A stretch of 7,092 bases of DNA from an uncultured Planctomycetota bacterium (lineage in GTDB: Bacteria; Planctomycetota; UBA1135; GCA-002686595), in contig CAIKQM010000309.1 in the NCBI GenBank assembly GCA_903829565.1, forward strand, positions 1 to 7,092, read 5' to 3'. Under the pieces are notes generated by a model that was given only the letters and a program-made list of their open reading frames with translations, ran no database searches and had not been told where the DNA came from. This document shows, piece after piece, positions 1 through 5,257 of this stretch. A program made the translations under genes and the position numbers. How positions within the stretch are numbered: position 1 is the first letter of the stretch; each line of letters opens with the position of its first letter.

Positions 1-264
1 CGCGTGGAAACGAGCTTGTTGTTGAGTGCGCATGAGGACCCCGCGCGCGCCAAGCACCTGTTGCTCAGTGCTGCTCAAGCCTGCCCGAGCGCCTTGCAGT
101 CCCCCGCCGCCAGCGTCTCCGTGGCAGCCTACGATGGTCACGCGTTCCGCGTGAGTGTCAGCGTCTGGTGCGAAACCGCCAAGACGGGTGCTTTGACGGA
201 TGAGCTGCACACGGCGCTCAGGCTATGTGTCGAGAACGCGCGCCTGACGCCGGCACCCAAGTAG
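1..264 (+). CDS. MscS-like mechanosensitive channel, C-terminal fragment
   Basis: Only the last 87 codons are in the window; the reading frame is open to base 1 and ends at TAG 262-264, so the true start lies outside. The visible part resembles the C-terminal cytoplasmic alpha/beta domain of MscS-family channels: a 'VETSLLLSAHEDPARAKHLL' strand-helix opening, then a 'VSVAAYDGHAFRVSVSVW' strand pair, then a helix 'LTDELHTALRLCVENARL' and a short tail. In MscS this domain sits below the membrane pore and forms part of the cytoplasmic cage that relieves turgor on hypo-osmotic shock. No transmembrane segment is visible because the pore-forming region is upstream. The gene converges on the glycosylase gene with only three bases between stop codons. 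The family call rests on pattern resemblance over a short fragment, so it is moderate. Confidence 0.55.
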   Translation, partial: RVETSLLLSAHEDPARAKHLLLSAAQACPSALQSPAASVSVAAYDGHAFRVSVSVWCETAKTGALTDELHTALRLCVENARLTPAPK

Positions 265-286
265 CCGTCAAGTACGCTTGACGGCT
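263..286. terminator. Candidate bidirectional hairpin between convergent genes
   Basis: A perfect 10-bp inverted repeat, AGCCGTCAAG and CTTGACGGCT, is separated by the 4-base loop TACG. It starts in the TAG of the MscS-like gene and covers the stop codon of the convergent glycosylase gene. The position and stem strength suit a shared transcription terminator. No T-run follows on either strand, so it is not a classical intrinsic terminator; it could instead be an mRNA 3'-end stabiliser. Confidence 0.45.
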
Positions 287-927
287 GCGCGCTCGGCATC
301 CAGCAAGCGCCACATGTACCAGCATCCCACGCTGCGCAAGGGTCGCCAGCACTCCATGCGGCGCAAAGCCTGCGCCGGCGTCGGGCGCTCGGCCAGACCA
401 TCCAAGTAGCGCAGCCCTTCCTGCACGCCCATGTCGCCGCAGGCACCGACATCCAAGCGGCCCAGGCGGAACAACAGGAACATGTGCACAGTCCAGGGCC
501 CGATGCCGTGCACTTGCGTGACATGTTCGACCAGCTCTTCATCAGCCAGCCGCCCCGCGCGCTCCAAACGCAAGCGACCGTCAAGTGTCCTTGACGCCAG
601 ATCTTGCAAGGACCTGACCTTGGCAGCCGAAAGCCCGCAGGCGCGCAATTGGGCGCTCGACAAACGCACCAGCGCCTCCGCACGCGGGAACTCCGCTCCG
701 GCCAGCTGCACCACGCGCGCATGAATGGTGGCGGCGGCTTTGAGCGACAATTGCTGGTACACCACCGCCCGCGCCAAGGCATGGTAGTGCGTTGCATCGG
801 CGCGCTGGACCGCATCGGGAAAGCCCGGGAACTGCGGCAACCGGCGCATGACATCAGCCAAGCGCGGATCCGCACGCCGCAATGCGGCCAGCTGTGCTGC
901 CGTGGGAAGGTTGGCGGTCGACGTCAT
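268..927 (-). CDS. DNA-3-methyladenine glycosylase II family (HhH-GPD)
   Basis: Predicted base-excision repair enzyme that removes alkylated purines such as 3-methyladenine from DNA. With 219 residues it is a minimal HhH-GPD protein, lacking the N-terminal domain of E. coli AlkA. The order of motifs fits the family: YQQLS at 57-61 in the first helical block, 'CGLSAAKVRSLQDLA' at 97-111, the helix-hairpin-helix with HGIGPW at 140-145, then the catalytic aspartate D165 in 'DVGACGDMGV', and the closing 'WRPLRSVGCWYMWRLLD' at 194-210. I chose ATG at 927 because GGAG lies 12 bases upstream; an in-frame GTG at 945 would add six residues but has no such site. It lies downstream of the acidic small gene on the same strand and may share its transcript. 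Confidence 0.85.
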   Translation of the reverse strand: MTSTANLPTAAQLAALRRADPRLADVMRRLPQFPGFPDAVQRADATHYHALARAVVYQQLSLKAAATIHARVVQLAGAEFPRAEALVRLSSAQLRACGLSAAKVRSLQDLASRTLDGRLRLERAGRLADEELVEHVTQVHGIGPWTVHMFLLFRLGRLDVGACGDMGVQEGLRYLDGLAERPTPAQALRRMECWRPLRSVGCWYMWRLLDAERAAVKRT

Positions 928-1029
928 CTCGGCCTGAAGCTCCACATGCGGTGTACATGCACAAACCCGCCTCGACGCACTGCGTCCAGACGGGCTTGCA
1001 ACCGTGTCAACGAGACTTACCGCTGACGA

Positions 1030-1278
1030 CTACTCTTCGTCTTCGTCGCCGCCGAAGCCCAAGTCATCGTCGTCGTCATCGTCGTCGTCATCTTCATCCT
1101 CGTCGTCATCGTCGTCGTCGAACTCCTCGTCGTCGTCGTCGAGATCATCGAGACCGTCGAAGCTGAAGTCGCCGTCGAAGTCGTCCTCACAGAAGACGAT
1201 CGGGGCGGAGACCAGTCGCTCGGCACCCGTGCCGATTTCGGCCGGGAGGGTAAGCAAGCTGCTCTGAAAGGCGCGCAT
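1030..1278 (-). CDS. Small hypothetical protein with Asp/Glu-rich tail
   Basis: An 82-residue ORF of unknown function. The first 30 residues are ordinary and mildly hydrophobic (ending LVSAPIVFC). From residue 31 to the end, 38 of 52 residues are Asp or Glu, including uninterrupted acidic stretch 54-72, with scattered Phe and Gly (FDGDF, LGFGG). I see no signal peptide or membrane segment. Such tails are likely disordered and could bind cations, basic proteins or mimic nucleic acid, but this is inference. It ends TAG and lies about 100 bases upstream of the glycosylase gene on the same strand. No clear Shine-Dalgarno precedes ATG 1278. The opposite strand gives a poly-Ser reading, so strand choice is uncertain; the well-formed non-repetitive N-terminus and same-strand neighbour favour this one. 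Confidence 0.5.
   Translation of the reverse strand: MRAFQSSLLTLPAEIGTGAERLVSAPIVFCEDDFDGDFSFDGLDDLDDDDEEFDDDDDDEDEDDDDDDDDDDLGFGGDEDEE
1064..1141. repeat. Imperfect TCG/TCA trinucleotide repeat
   Basis: Runs of tcg interspersed with tca and occasional tct/tcc fill this stretch, including the unit catcgtcgtcgt repeated near the 1064 end. On the minus strand it encodes the poly-Asp tail with mixed GAC and GAT codons. All changes preserve the triplet phase, which is what selection on an acidic protein would give; slippage could alter tail length in steps of one residue. Confidence 0.8.
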
Positions 1279-1410
1279 AGGTTGGCTGAGGCGTGGTCAG
1301 GGTCAGAGAGAGGTCCGTCGTGATAGCCACCGCGACGCAACGCGCGGCAGTCCGTATCAAGACCGTGAAGGAGTTATTGCCGCACCCCCGCAACCTGCGC
1401 AAGTAGAAAA

Positions 1411-1439
1411 TTGAGTCCTGTGCTCGGGGGCGCTACGGT
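1411..1439 (+). promoter_or_regulatory. Weak sigma70-like promoter for the lipoprotein-hemH pair
   Basis: TTGAGT at 1411-1416 and TACGGT at 1434-1439 are separated by 17 bases, with partial matches to both consensus boxes. Transcription would start only a few bases before ATG 1451, giving a nearly leaderless mRNA. This fits the lack of a Shine-Dalgarno before that ATG. The match is weak and unproven. Confidence 0.25.
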
Positions 1440-1446
1440 CTAGCGC
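1430..1446. promoter_or_regulatory. Dyad GCGCTA-5-TAGCGC before the lipoprotein gene
   Basis: A perfect 6-bp inverted repeat with a 5-base centre ends four bases before ATG 1451 and overlaps the candidate -10 box. Its position suits a repressor operator or a 5' mRNA hairpin. Short palindromes occur by chance in GC-rich DNA, so confidence is low. Confidence 0.25.
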
Positions 1447-1450
1447 GTCC

Positions 1451-1975
1451 ATGTGGAGTTTTGAGCCAAGTCGACGTACCTCCCGCGCCCTAGGCGTGGC
1501 GGCGATTGCTGGCCTGAGCCTGCTGCTGGGCGGCTGCTACACCCGCACGGAAGAGCAGTGGTACGACAACGGGGTCTTGCGCTCCCGCGGGCCTGTGCAC
1601 GCTTGGAGCGGCTTGCGGCACGGTGAGTGGATCTTCCAACACGCCAACGGCGAACCCAAGGAGCGTGGTGCGTACGCACACGGCTACCGGGTGGGAGTCT
1701 GGACTCAGTGGTACCCGGACGGTCAGTTGCGCTCGCGCGGCGAACGCATCCCCGACCCGGCCAGCGGCTCCTCGCCGCGCCATGGCCCGTGGGTGTACTG
1801 GCACGAAAACGGAATCCCCGCGGCGCGTGGCATCTACGAGCGTGGTCTGAGCGAAGGCGTCTGGGAACGCACGCTCGACGATGGCGGGCTGGATGGGGAC
1901 CACTCTGGTGTCCATCACCAAGGTGAGCTGCTGGGCTTCCCCGTGGCGGGTGCAGCCAAGGACGATCAGGAATGA
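1451..1975 (+). CDS. MORN-repeat (YwqK-like) lipoprotein
   Basis: A 174-residue predicted outer-surface or periplasmic lipoprotein. The N-terminus has basic residues (RRTSR), a hydrophobic segment at about 14-28 and a lipobox LGGC with the lipidated cysteine at C29. The mature part contains about four MORN-type repeats at roughly 36-60, 61-84, 85-114 and 115-138, each with the pattern aromatic-x-NG/DG, RG, HG or G, ending in W. These resemble 'antitoxin YwqK'-type proteins. MORN repeats form beta-hairpin stacks and usually mediate binding; no enzymatic motif is visible. The C-terminus (139-174) is Gly/Asp/His-rich and without repeats. No Shine-Dalgarno is seen before ATG 1451. The stop codon overlaps the hemH start (ATGA at 1972-1975), so the two are probably translationally coupled. 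The true molecular role is unknown. Confidence 0.75.
   Translation: MWSFEPSRRTSRALGVAAIAGLSLLLGGCYTRTEEQWYDNGVLRSRGPVHAWSGLRHGEWIFQHANGEPKERGAYAHGYRVGVWTQWYPDGQLRSRGERIPDPASGSSPRHGPWVYWHENGIPAARGIYERGLSEGVWERTLDDGGLDGDHSGVHHQGELLGFPVAGAAKDDQE
1958..1962 (+). promoter_or_regulatory. Shine-Dalgarno AAGGA for hemH
   Basis: AAGGA lies 9 bases before the hemH ATG at 1972, inside the end of the lipoprotein gene. It supports this start and translation re-initiation at the ATGA overlap. Confidence 0.6.
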
Positions 1976-2940
1976 AGGAACAACTCGGCGTGCTGCTCGT
2001 GAACCTCGGCACGCCTGATGCACCCACAACGGCGGCAGTGCGGCGCTATTTGCGCCAGTTCTTGTCCGACCGGCGCGTGGTGGATGTCAATCGTCTGCTG
2101 TGGTGGCCGCTGTTGCACGGCATCATCCTGCCCTTGCGCTCGCCCAAGTCCGCGCACGCGTATCGTGAGGTCTGGACCGAGCGCGGCTCACCGTTGATGT
2201 CGCATTCCCTTGACAGTCTGGAGGCGTTGCGCGCGCGCTTTGCCGGTGAGTCGCTGCGCATCGCGTTGGCCATGCGCTATGGCAATCCATCCATCGCAGC
2301 GGGCTTGCACGAACTGCGCGGCTGCACGCGCATTCTTGTTCTGCCGCTCTTTCCGCAGTACTCCGATGCCACCAACGGCTCGGTGCACGCCGAAGCGGCG
2401 CGCGTGGCCTTGTCGCGCCGCGACGCACCGGCCTTGTGCTTGTTGCCGCCCTTCCCCGATGATGCGGGCTACATCCAAGCCCTGGCTGCGCGTGTCAAGG
2501 AAACCGAACACGGCCGGCGCATCGACCATCGCTTTGTGAGCTTTCACGGCATCCCCAAGCGCTATGCCGACTTGGGCGACCCCTATCCGACTCACTGCCG
2601 CCTGACGGCCGAAGCCTTGGCGCGCACCTGTGGTTGGAAGGACGACGAATGGAGCTTGTGCTTCCAATCGCGCTTTGGACGCGAGCCGTGGCTGCAGCCC
2701 TACGCCGATGAGCATGTGCCTGGACTGGCCAAGCGCTATCCGCATGCCTTGGTGTTGACACCGGGCTTTGTCGCGGACTGCCTCGAAACCATCGAAGAGA
2801 TTGGCATCCGCCTGGTTGAGGACTTCCGCGCGGCCGGCGGCGAAGCCCTGCATGTGGTGCCCTGCCTCAACGCTCACCCGACTTGGATCGACGCGCTCGA
2901 AGGCATCATTCGCCGTTCGTGCGAAGCAGACCTCACCTGA
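1972..2940 (+). CDS. hemH: Ferrochelatase
   Basis: Inserts ferrous iron into the porphyrin ring in the last or next-to-last step of haem synthesis. The 322-residue length is typical of single-domain bacterial enzymes, and there is no C-terminal iron-sulfur extension or membrane anchor. Landmarks: GVLLVNLGTPDAP at 6-18, RRYLRQFLSD at 24-33, the LPLFPQYSDATNGSV block at 124-138, FVSFHGIPKRY with catalytic H192, QSRFGREPWLQPY at 232-244, and TPGFVADCLETIEEI at 263-277, which carries the conserved acidic metal/proton-path glutamate (E272 or neighbour). The end 'LNAHPTWIDALEGII' is also family-typical. The start is fixed by AAGGA nine bases upstream and the ATGA overlap with the lipoprotein gene. 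No other haem gene is in the window. It converges with the tRNA gene 17 bases downstream. Confidence 0.97.
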   Translation: MKEQLGVLLVNLGTPDAPTTAAVRRYLRQFLSDRRVVDVNRLLWWPLLHGIILPLRSPKSAHAYREVWTERGSPLMSHSLDSLEALRARFAGESLRIALAMRYGNPSIAAGLHELRGCTRILVLPLFPQYSDATNGSVHAEAARVALSRRDAPALCLLPPFPDDAGYIQALAARVKETEHGRRIDHRFVSFHGIPKRYADLGDPYPTHCRLTAEALARTCGWKDDEWSLCFQSRFGREPWLQPYADEHVPGLAKRYPHALVLTPGFVADCLETIEEIGIRLVEDFRAAGGEALHVVPCLNAHPTWIDALEGIIRRSCEADLT

Positions 2941-2957
2941 GGCTGCCGAAGCAAAGT

Positions 2958-3033
2958 TGGTAGCGGTGGAGGGATTTGAACCCCCGACACGTGGCTTATG
3001 AAGCCACTGCTCTAACCCCTGAGCTACACCGCC
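2958..3033 (-). tRNA. tRNA-Met(CAT), elongator type (tRNA-Ile2 not excluded)
   Basis: A complete 76-base cloverleaf with encoded CCA. Acceptor stem GGCGGTG pairs with CACCGCT (one G-U at 1-72), D-arm GCTC/GAGC, anticodon stem GTGGC/GCCAC enclosing TTCATAA, T-stem GGGGG/CCCTC with loop TTCAAAT. The anticodon CAT is at plus-strand 2998-3000. It is not an initiator: position 1-72 is paired rather than mismatched, and the anticodon stem lacks the three consecutive G-C pairs. A CAT anticodon may instead be lysidine-modified to read AUA (Ile2), which sequence alone cannot decide; the D-loop AGGGGTTA is compatible with either. It sits downstream of the cysteine dioxygenase gene on the same strand, with its own likely promoter. 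Confidence 0.95.
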
Positions 3034-3048
3034 AACTTTGGGCCGGAG

Positions 3049-3078
3049 ACTCTAGCCGAGCCCTAGCACGGTGGTCAA
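3049..3078 (-). promoter_or_regulatory. Sigma70-like promoter for the tRNA
   Basis: On the minus strand TTGACC (plus 3073-3078) and TAGAGT (plus 3049-3054) are 18 bases apart. Start of transcription would fall near 3042, leaving a leader of about eight bases before the mature 5' end at 3033. Position and -35 match make this a good candidate. Confidence 0.5.
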
Positions 3079-3082
3079 GAGT

Positions 3083-3100
3083 TACGCAGCCAGCTGCGCA
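3083..3100 (-). terminator. Hairpin after the cysteine dioxygenase gene
   Basis: On the minus strand TGCGCAG-CTGG-CTGCGTA forms a 7-bp stem (one G-U) with a 4-base loop, beginning eight bases after the stop codon and just before the tRNA promoter. No T-run follows, so it may be a weak terminator or a 3'-end stabiliser separating the operon from the tRNA. Confidence 0.3.
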
Positions 3101-3107
3101 GGCGGCA

Positions 3108-3662
3108 TTAGCGGGGCTGCACCACGCCACCCACAGAGTAGTAGCGCATCACCCGCGTCTGCACGGCCCCCGTCGCCGGGTCATAGATGCCGCAGGTCTC
3201 GATAGGCTTGGAATACAGGTGCAACGAGCACCCGTCACGCCCCGCCACCGGACGCACCAAGTGCAGGGCGATGTCGTCGTCGATGTACGCCACCTTGCCC
3301 TGCGCATAGGTGCGCGCCGCGCGCAGAGTCAGCGGCCCCGCATGACCGGGCACAGGCTGGTCGTACTGCTGCTCCTCGATCTGGCCATCGAGAATCGCCA
3401 TCCAGCACTGCTGCTGGCTGTGACAATGAATCGGGCTCGCTTGGCCTGCACGCCAGCACAGCACGATCAGCTCGTAGGCTGCGTGCCGCGCCACGAGATT
3501 GCGCGTGTAGTGATCCGCCTCGAAGTGCGCATACGCGCGCCAGTCCTCATGACCGCTGCTGCTGTACGCAGCCAGCAACTTGGCGACGCCCTTGCCACGC
3601 GCATCGCGCGCGAACTCTTCGATCAAAGCCTGTTCTAACGCGCGTAGCGGTTGCGTGCTCAT
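3108..3662 (-). CDS. cdo: Cysteine dioxygenase (Arg type)
   Basis: A 184-residue non-haem iron cupin predicted to oxidise L-cysteine with O2 to L-cysteine sulfinate in the cytoplasm. It aligns by eye to mammalian CDO: YTRNLV (52-57) carries the substrate-carboxylate Arg R54 (rat R60), 'IVLCWRAGQASPIHCH' gives iron ligands H79 and H81, C86 matches the cross-linked Cys93, 'YIDDDIALHLV' gives the third ligand H134, and SLHLYSKPIETC gives H148, Y150 (rat Y157, cross-link partner) and C157. The Arg type favours cysteine over 3-mercaptopropionate. The residue between the ligand histidines is Cys rather than the usual Asp. The start ATG at 3662 overlaps the stop of the upstream PLP-enzyme gene (ATGA), indicating translational coupling. 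It is the last gene of a three-gene operon. Confidence 0.9.
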   Translation of the reverse strand: MSTQPLRALEQALIEEFARDARGKGVAKLLAAYSSSGHEDWRAYAHFEADHYTRNLVARHAAYELIVLCWRAGQASPIHCHSQQQCWMAILDGQIEEQQYDQPVPGHAGPLTLRAARTYAQGKVAYIDDDIALHLVRPVAGRDGCSLHLYSKPIETCGIYDPATGAVQTRVMRYYSVGGVVQPR

Positions 3663-4825
3663 GTAGCGGTTCCTGCGGTCGCGTGTGCGCGGGCTGGCAG
3701 ACAGCGTTGTAAAGCAACCATGACAGCCTCGACGGTGCGTTCATCGCTGAAACGCCCCAACGAGAAGCGCAACGAGGCGCGAGCGCGCTCGGGTGGCAGC
3801 CCCATCGCCGTCAACACATGCGATGGACTACCGGTGTTCGCGGCTGCACCGGCCGCCACGCAGATGCCCTGCGCTCCCAGTTGCTGCAACAGCTCGATGC
3901 CCGTCTGGCCTTCAAAGGCCACGTTCAGCGTGTTGGGCAAGAAAGGTCCCGCACCGTTCTTGCGCGCTTGCGGGAAGGTGCGTTCGATGCGCTGCCACAG
4001 CAGATCGCGCAGCTGCGCCAGACGCGCATGAGAAGGGAATGCACCGCTCTTCGACATGCTCAGCGTGCGCGCAAAGGCCACAGCACCAAAGGCATTCTCG
4101 GTGCCGCCGCGCAGACCATTCTGTTGGCCGCAGCCGTACACCAACGGCATGACGCGCGCACCGCGACGGATGTACTGCAAGCCCACGCCCTTGGGGCCAT
4201 ACAGCTTGTGCGCGCCCACCGACAACAGGTCGATCGTGGAGCGCGACAAGTCCAAGTCAAGTTTGCCTAACGCACACACCCAATCGCAGTGGTACAGCAC
4301 ACCGTGCGCGCGGCACAGCGCACCGAGCTCTTCATACGGCTGCACCACACCGGTCTCATTGTTCGCCCCCATCACCGACACGAGGAAGGTGTTCGGGCGC
4401 AACGCTTGGGCCACATCAGCCACATGCACGACACCATCGCTGCGCGGCGCAAGGCGCGTCACAGGGTGACCACGGCGCTCAAGCTCGGCCGCGGTCGCCA
4501 GCACGCTCTTGTGCTCGATCTGCGAGACGATCAGGTGCGCGCCGGGATGAGCGGCCGCAGCTCCGAGCAACGCGTGGTTGTTGCCCTCCGAGCCGCCGGA
4601 CGTATGCACCAACTCGTCGGGGTAGCACCCCAACACCGCGGCGGAGTCCACTTTGGCACGCTCGATGGCCAGCTTGGGCGCCGCCCCCAAGGGGTGCGAA
4701 GCCGACGGATTGCCGTAGTGCTCTACCAAATACGGGAATGCAACTTCCAAGGCCTCCTGTGCCAGAGGCGTGGAGCCGTTATAGTCGAGGTAGAGATCGA
4801 CAGCCGATGATGACGCGCTCTGCAT
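3659..4825 (-). CDS. NifS/IscS-fold PLP enzyme lacking the persulfide cysteine; predicted cysteine sulfinate desulfinase
   Basis: A 388-residue fold-type I PLP enzyme, clearly of the cysteine desulfurase (group I, NifS/IscS) family: YLDYNGSTPL (12-21), GNPSASH (38-44), HTSGGSEGNN (74-83), SQIEHKSVL with H105, SVMGANNETGVVQP (150-163), D181 under the PLP ring, SVGAHKLYGPKGVG with Schiff-base K207, GLRGGTEN (237-244) and SLRFSLGRF with substrate-binding R353. The catalytic loop is different. Where desulfurases read GSAC-SSG, this protein reads GAAANTG (326-332), so the persulfide-forming Cys is A329 (codon GCG, plus 3839-3841). The PLP-contacting Gln after D181 is C184. It therefore should not act as an ordinary sulfur-transferring desulfurase. 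Its coupling to cysteine dioxygenase suggests C-S lyase action on cysteine sulfinate, giving alanine and sulfite; selenocysteine lyase or an unknown beta-lyase are alternatives. Automated annotation would probably call it cysteine desulfurase. Confidence 0.88.
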   Translation of the reverse strand: MQSASSSAVDLYLDYNGSTPLAQEALEVAFPYLVEHYGNPSASHPLGAAPKLAIERAKVDSAAVLGCYPDELVHTSGGSEGNNHALLGAAAAHPGAHLIVSQIEHKSVLATAAELERRGHPVTRLAPRSDGVVHVADVAQALRPNTFLVSVMGANNETGVVQPYEELGALCRAHGVLYHCDWVCALGKLDLDLSRSTIDLLSVGAHKLYGPKGVGLQYIRRGARVMPLVYGCGQQNGLRGGTENAFGAVAFARTLSMSKSGAFPSHARLAQLRDLLWQRIERTFPQARKNGAGPFLPNTLNVAFEGQTGIELLQQLGAQGICVAAGAAANTGSPSHVLTAMGLPPERARASLRFSLGRFSDERTVEAVMVALQRCLPARAHATAGTAT

Positions 4826-4866
4826 ACCCCGCCTATTGTGCGGAACGAGGCCCCCGCCCGTCAGCC

Positions 4867-5238
4867 TTAGTTAGCGGTTTTGGGACGACTCTCGAGATTG
4901 CGGACCCCGCTCCTTGCGTGAGCCCACAGCAAACAGGGCTCGCCGGCCGTAGCCACGGGGCTGTGCACCGAGCCGGCCTCGTAGCGCACCCAATCACCCG
5001 CACGGTGCACCCCGCGCTCGTCGGCGTAGCCGCCCGCCAAGATCAGCACATCTTCCACGCCCAAGTGCTCGTGCGCCGGGTAGCCGCAACCGGGCGCCAT
5101 GCGAATCAAGGCCAGAGTTTCACGCGGGCCCTCGCCTTCGGCCTCGAACAGCGGGAACCACTCGATGCCGCTGTAGCGGGTGCTGCGCCACGCCAGACCA
5201 GCAGGATCCAGCTTCCCATCCTTCCAAGGCAGGTGCAT
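4867..5238 (-). CDS. ChrR-like metal-binding cupin
   Basis: A 123-residue single-domain cupin. The motif 'YPAHEHLGVEDVLILAGGYADERG' (53-76) supplies H56, H58 and E62, and 'GDWVRYEAGSVHSP' (81-94) supplies H92, forming the usual His-His-Glu-His metal site. The form HEHxGxE followed by a G-x-VHSP motif is like the C-terminal cupin domain of the anti-sigma factor ChrR and related stand-alone cupins. No zinc-binding anti-sigma domain precedes it, so it is not a full ChrR. Start ATG 5238 is preferred because the domain begins soon after; an ATG at 5259 would overlap the divergent kinase start. Neither has a Shine-Dalgarno. It is the first gene of the operon with the PLP enzyme and cysteine dioxygenase, so a role as thiol or sulfur-compound oxygenase, or redox sensor, is possible but unproven. 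Confidence 0.75.
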   Translation of the reverse strand: MHLPWKDGKLDPAGLAWRSTRYSGIEWFPLFEAEGEGPRETLALIRMAPGCGYPAHEHLGVEDVLILAGGYADERGVHRAGDWVRYEAGSVHSPVATAGEPCLLWAHARSGVRNLESRPKTAN

Positions 5239-5257
5239 GGGAGGACAGACTAGCGCC

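Larger units (their letters stand above)
3108..5238 (-). other. Predicted operon: cupin, Cys-less NifS-like enzyme, cysteine dioxygenase
   Basis: Three minus-strand genes follow each other with a 41-base gap (4826-4866) and then an ATGA overlap (3659-3662). The tight spacing points to one transcript starting upstream of 5238. The candidate operator dyad at 5283-5314 and hairpin at 3083-3100 would bound it. Together they suggest a cysteine to cysteine sulfinate to alanine plus sulfite route; this is inference from motif content and order. Confidence 0.6.

Noticed and set aside
1004..1267. Plus-strand poly-Ser ORF across the triplet repeat
   Set aside because: It is the antisense reading of the acidic-tail repeat; the composition comes wholly from the repeat and it has no Shine-Dalgarno or recognisable non-repeat part.
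1293..1407. Short plus-strand ORF ending LPHPRNLRK before the lipoprotein
   Set aside because: Only GTG starts, no ribosome binding site and no recognisable motif; too short to support without conservation.
1490..2029. Minus-strand ORF opposite the lipoprotein
   Set aside because: It lies fully antisense to a gene with a clear lipobox and MORN repeats and shows no coherent domain.
2188..2877. Long minus-strand ORF inside hemH
   Set aside because: Antisense to unambiguous ferrochelatase motifs; long open frames are common opposite GC-rich genes.
2976..3638. Plus-strand ORF across the tRNA and cysteine dioxygenase gene
   Set aside because: Overlaps a complete tRNA and is antisense to a gene with all expected iron ligands.
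3839..3841. Sequencing error as the cause of the missing catalytic Cys
   Set aside because: The frame is intact on both sides, and the neighbouring residues (Ala-Ala, Asn-Thr for Ser-Ala, Ser-Ser) also differ from the desulfurase loop, so a single base error would not restore it.
5180..5257. Longer kinase start at 5180
   Set aside because: The added residues are antisense to the cupin N-terminus and do not resemble a sensor domain; ATG 5258 is simpler.
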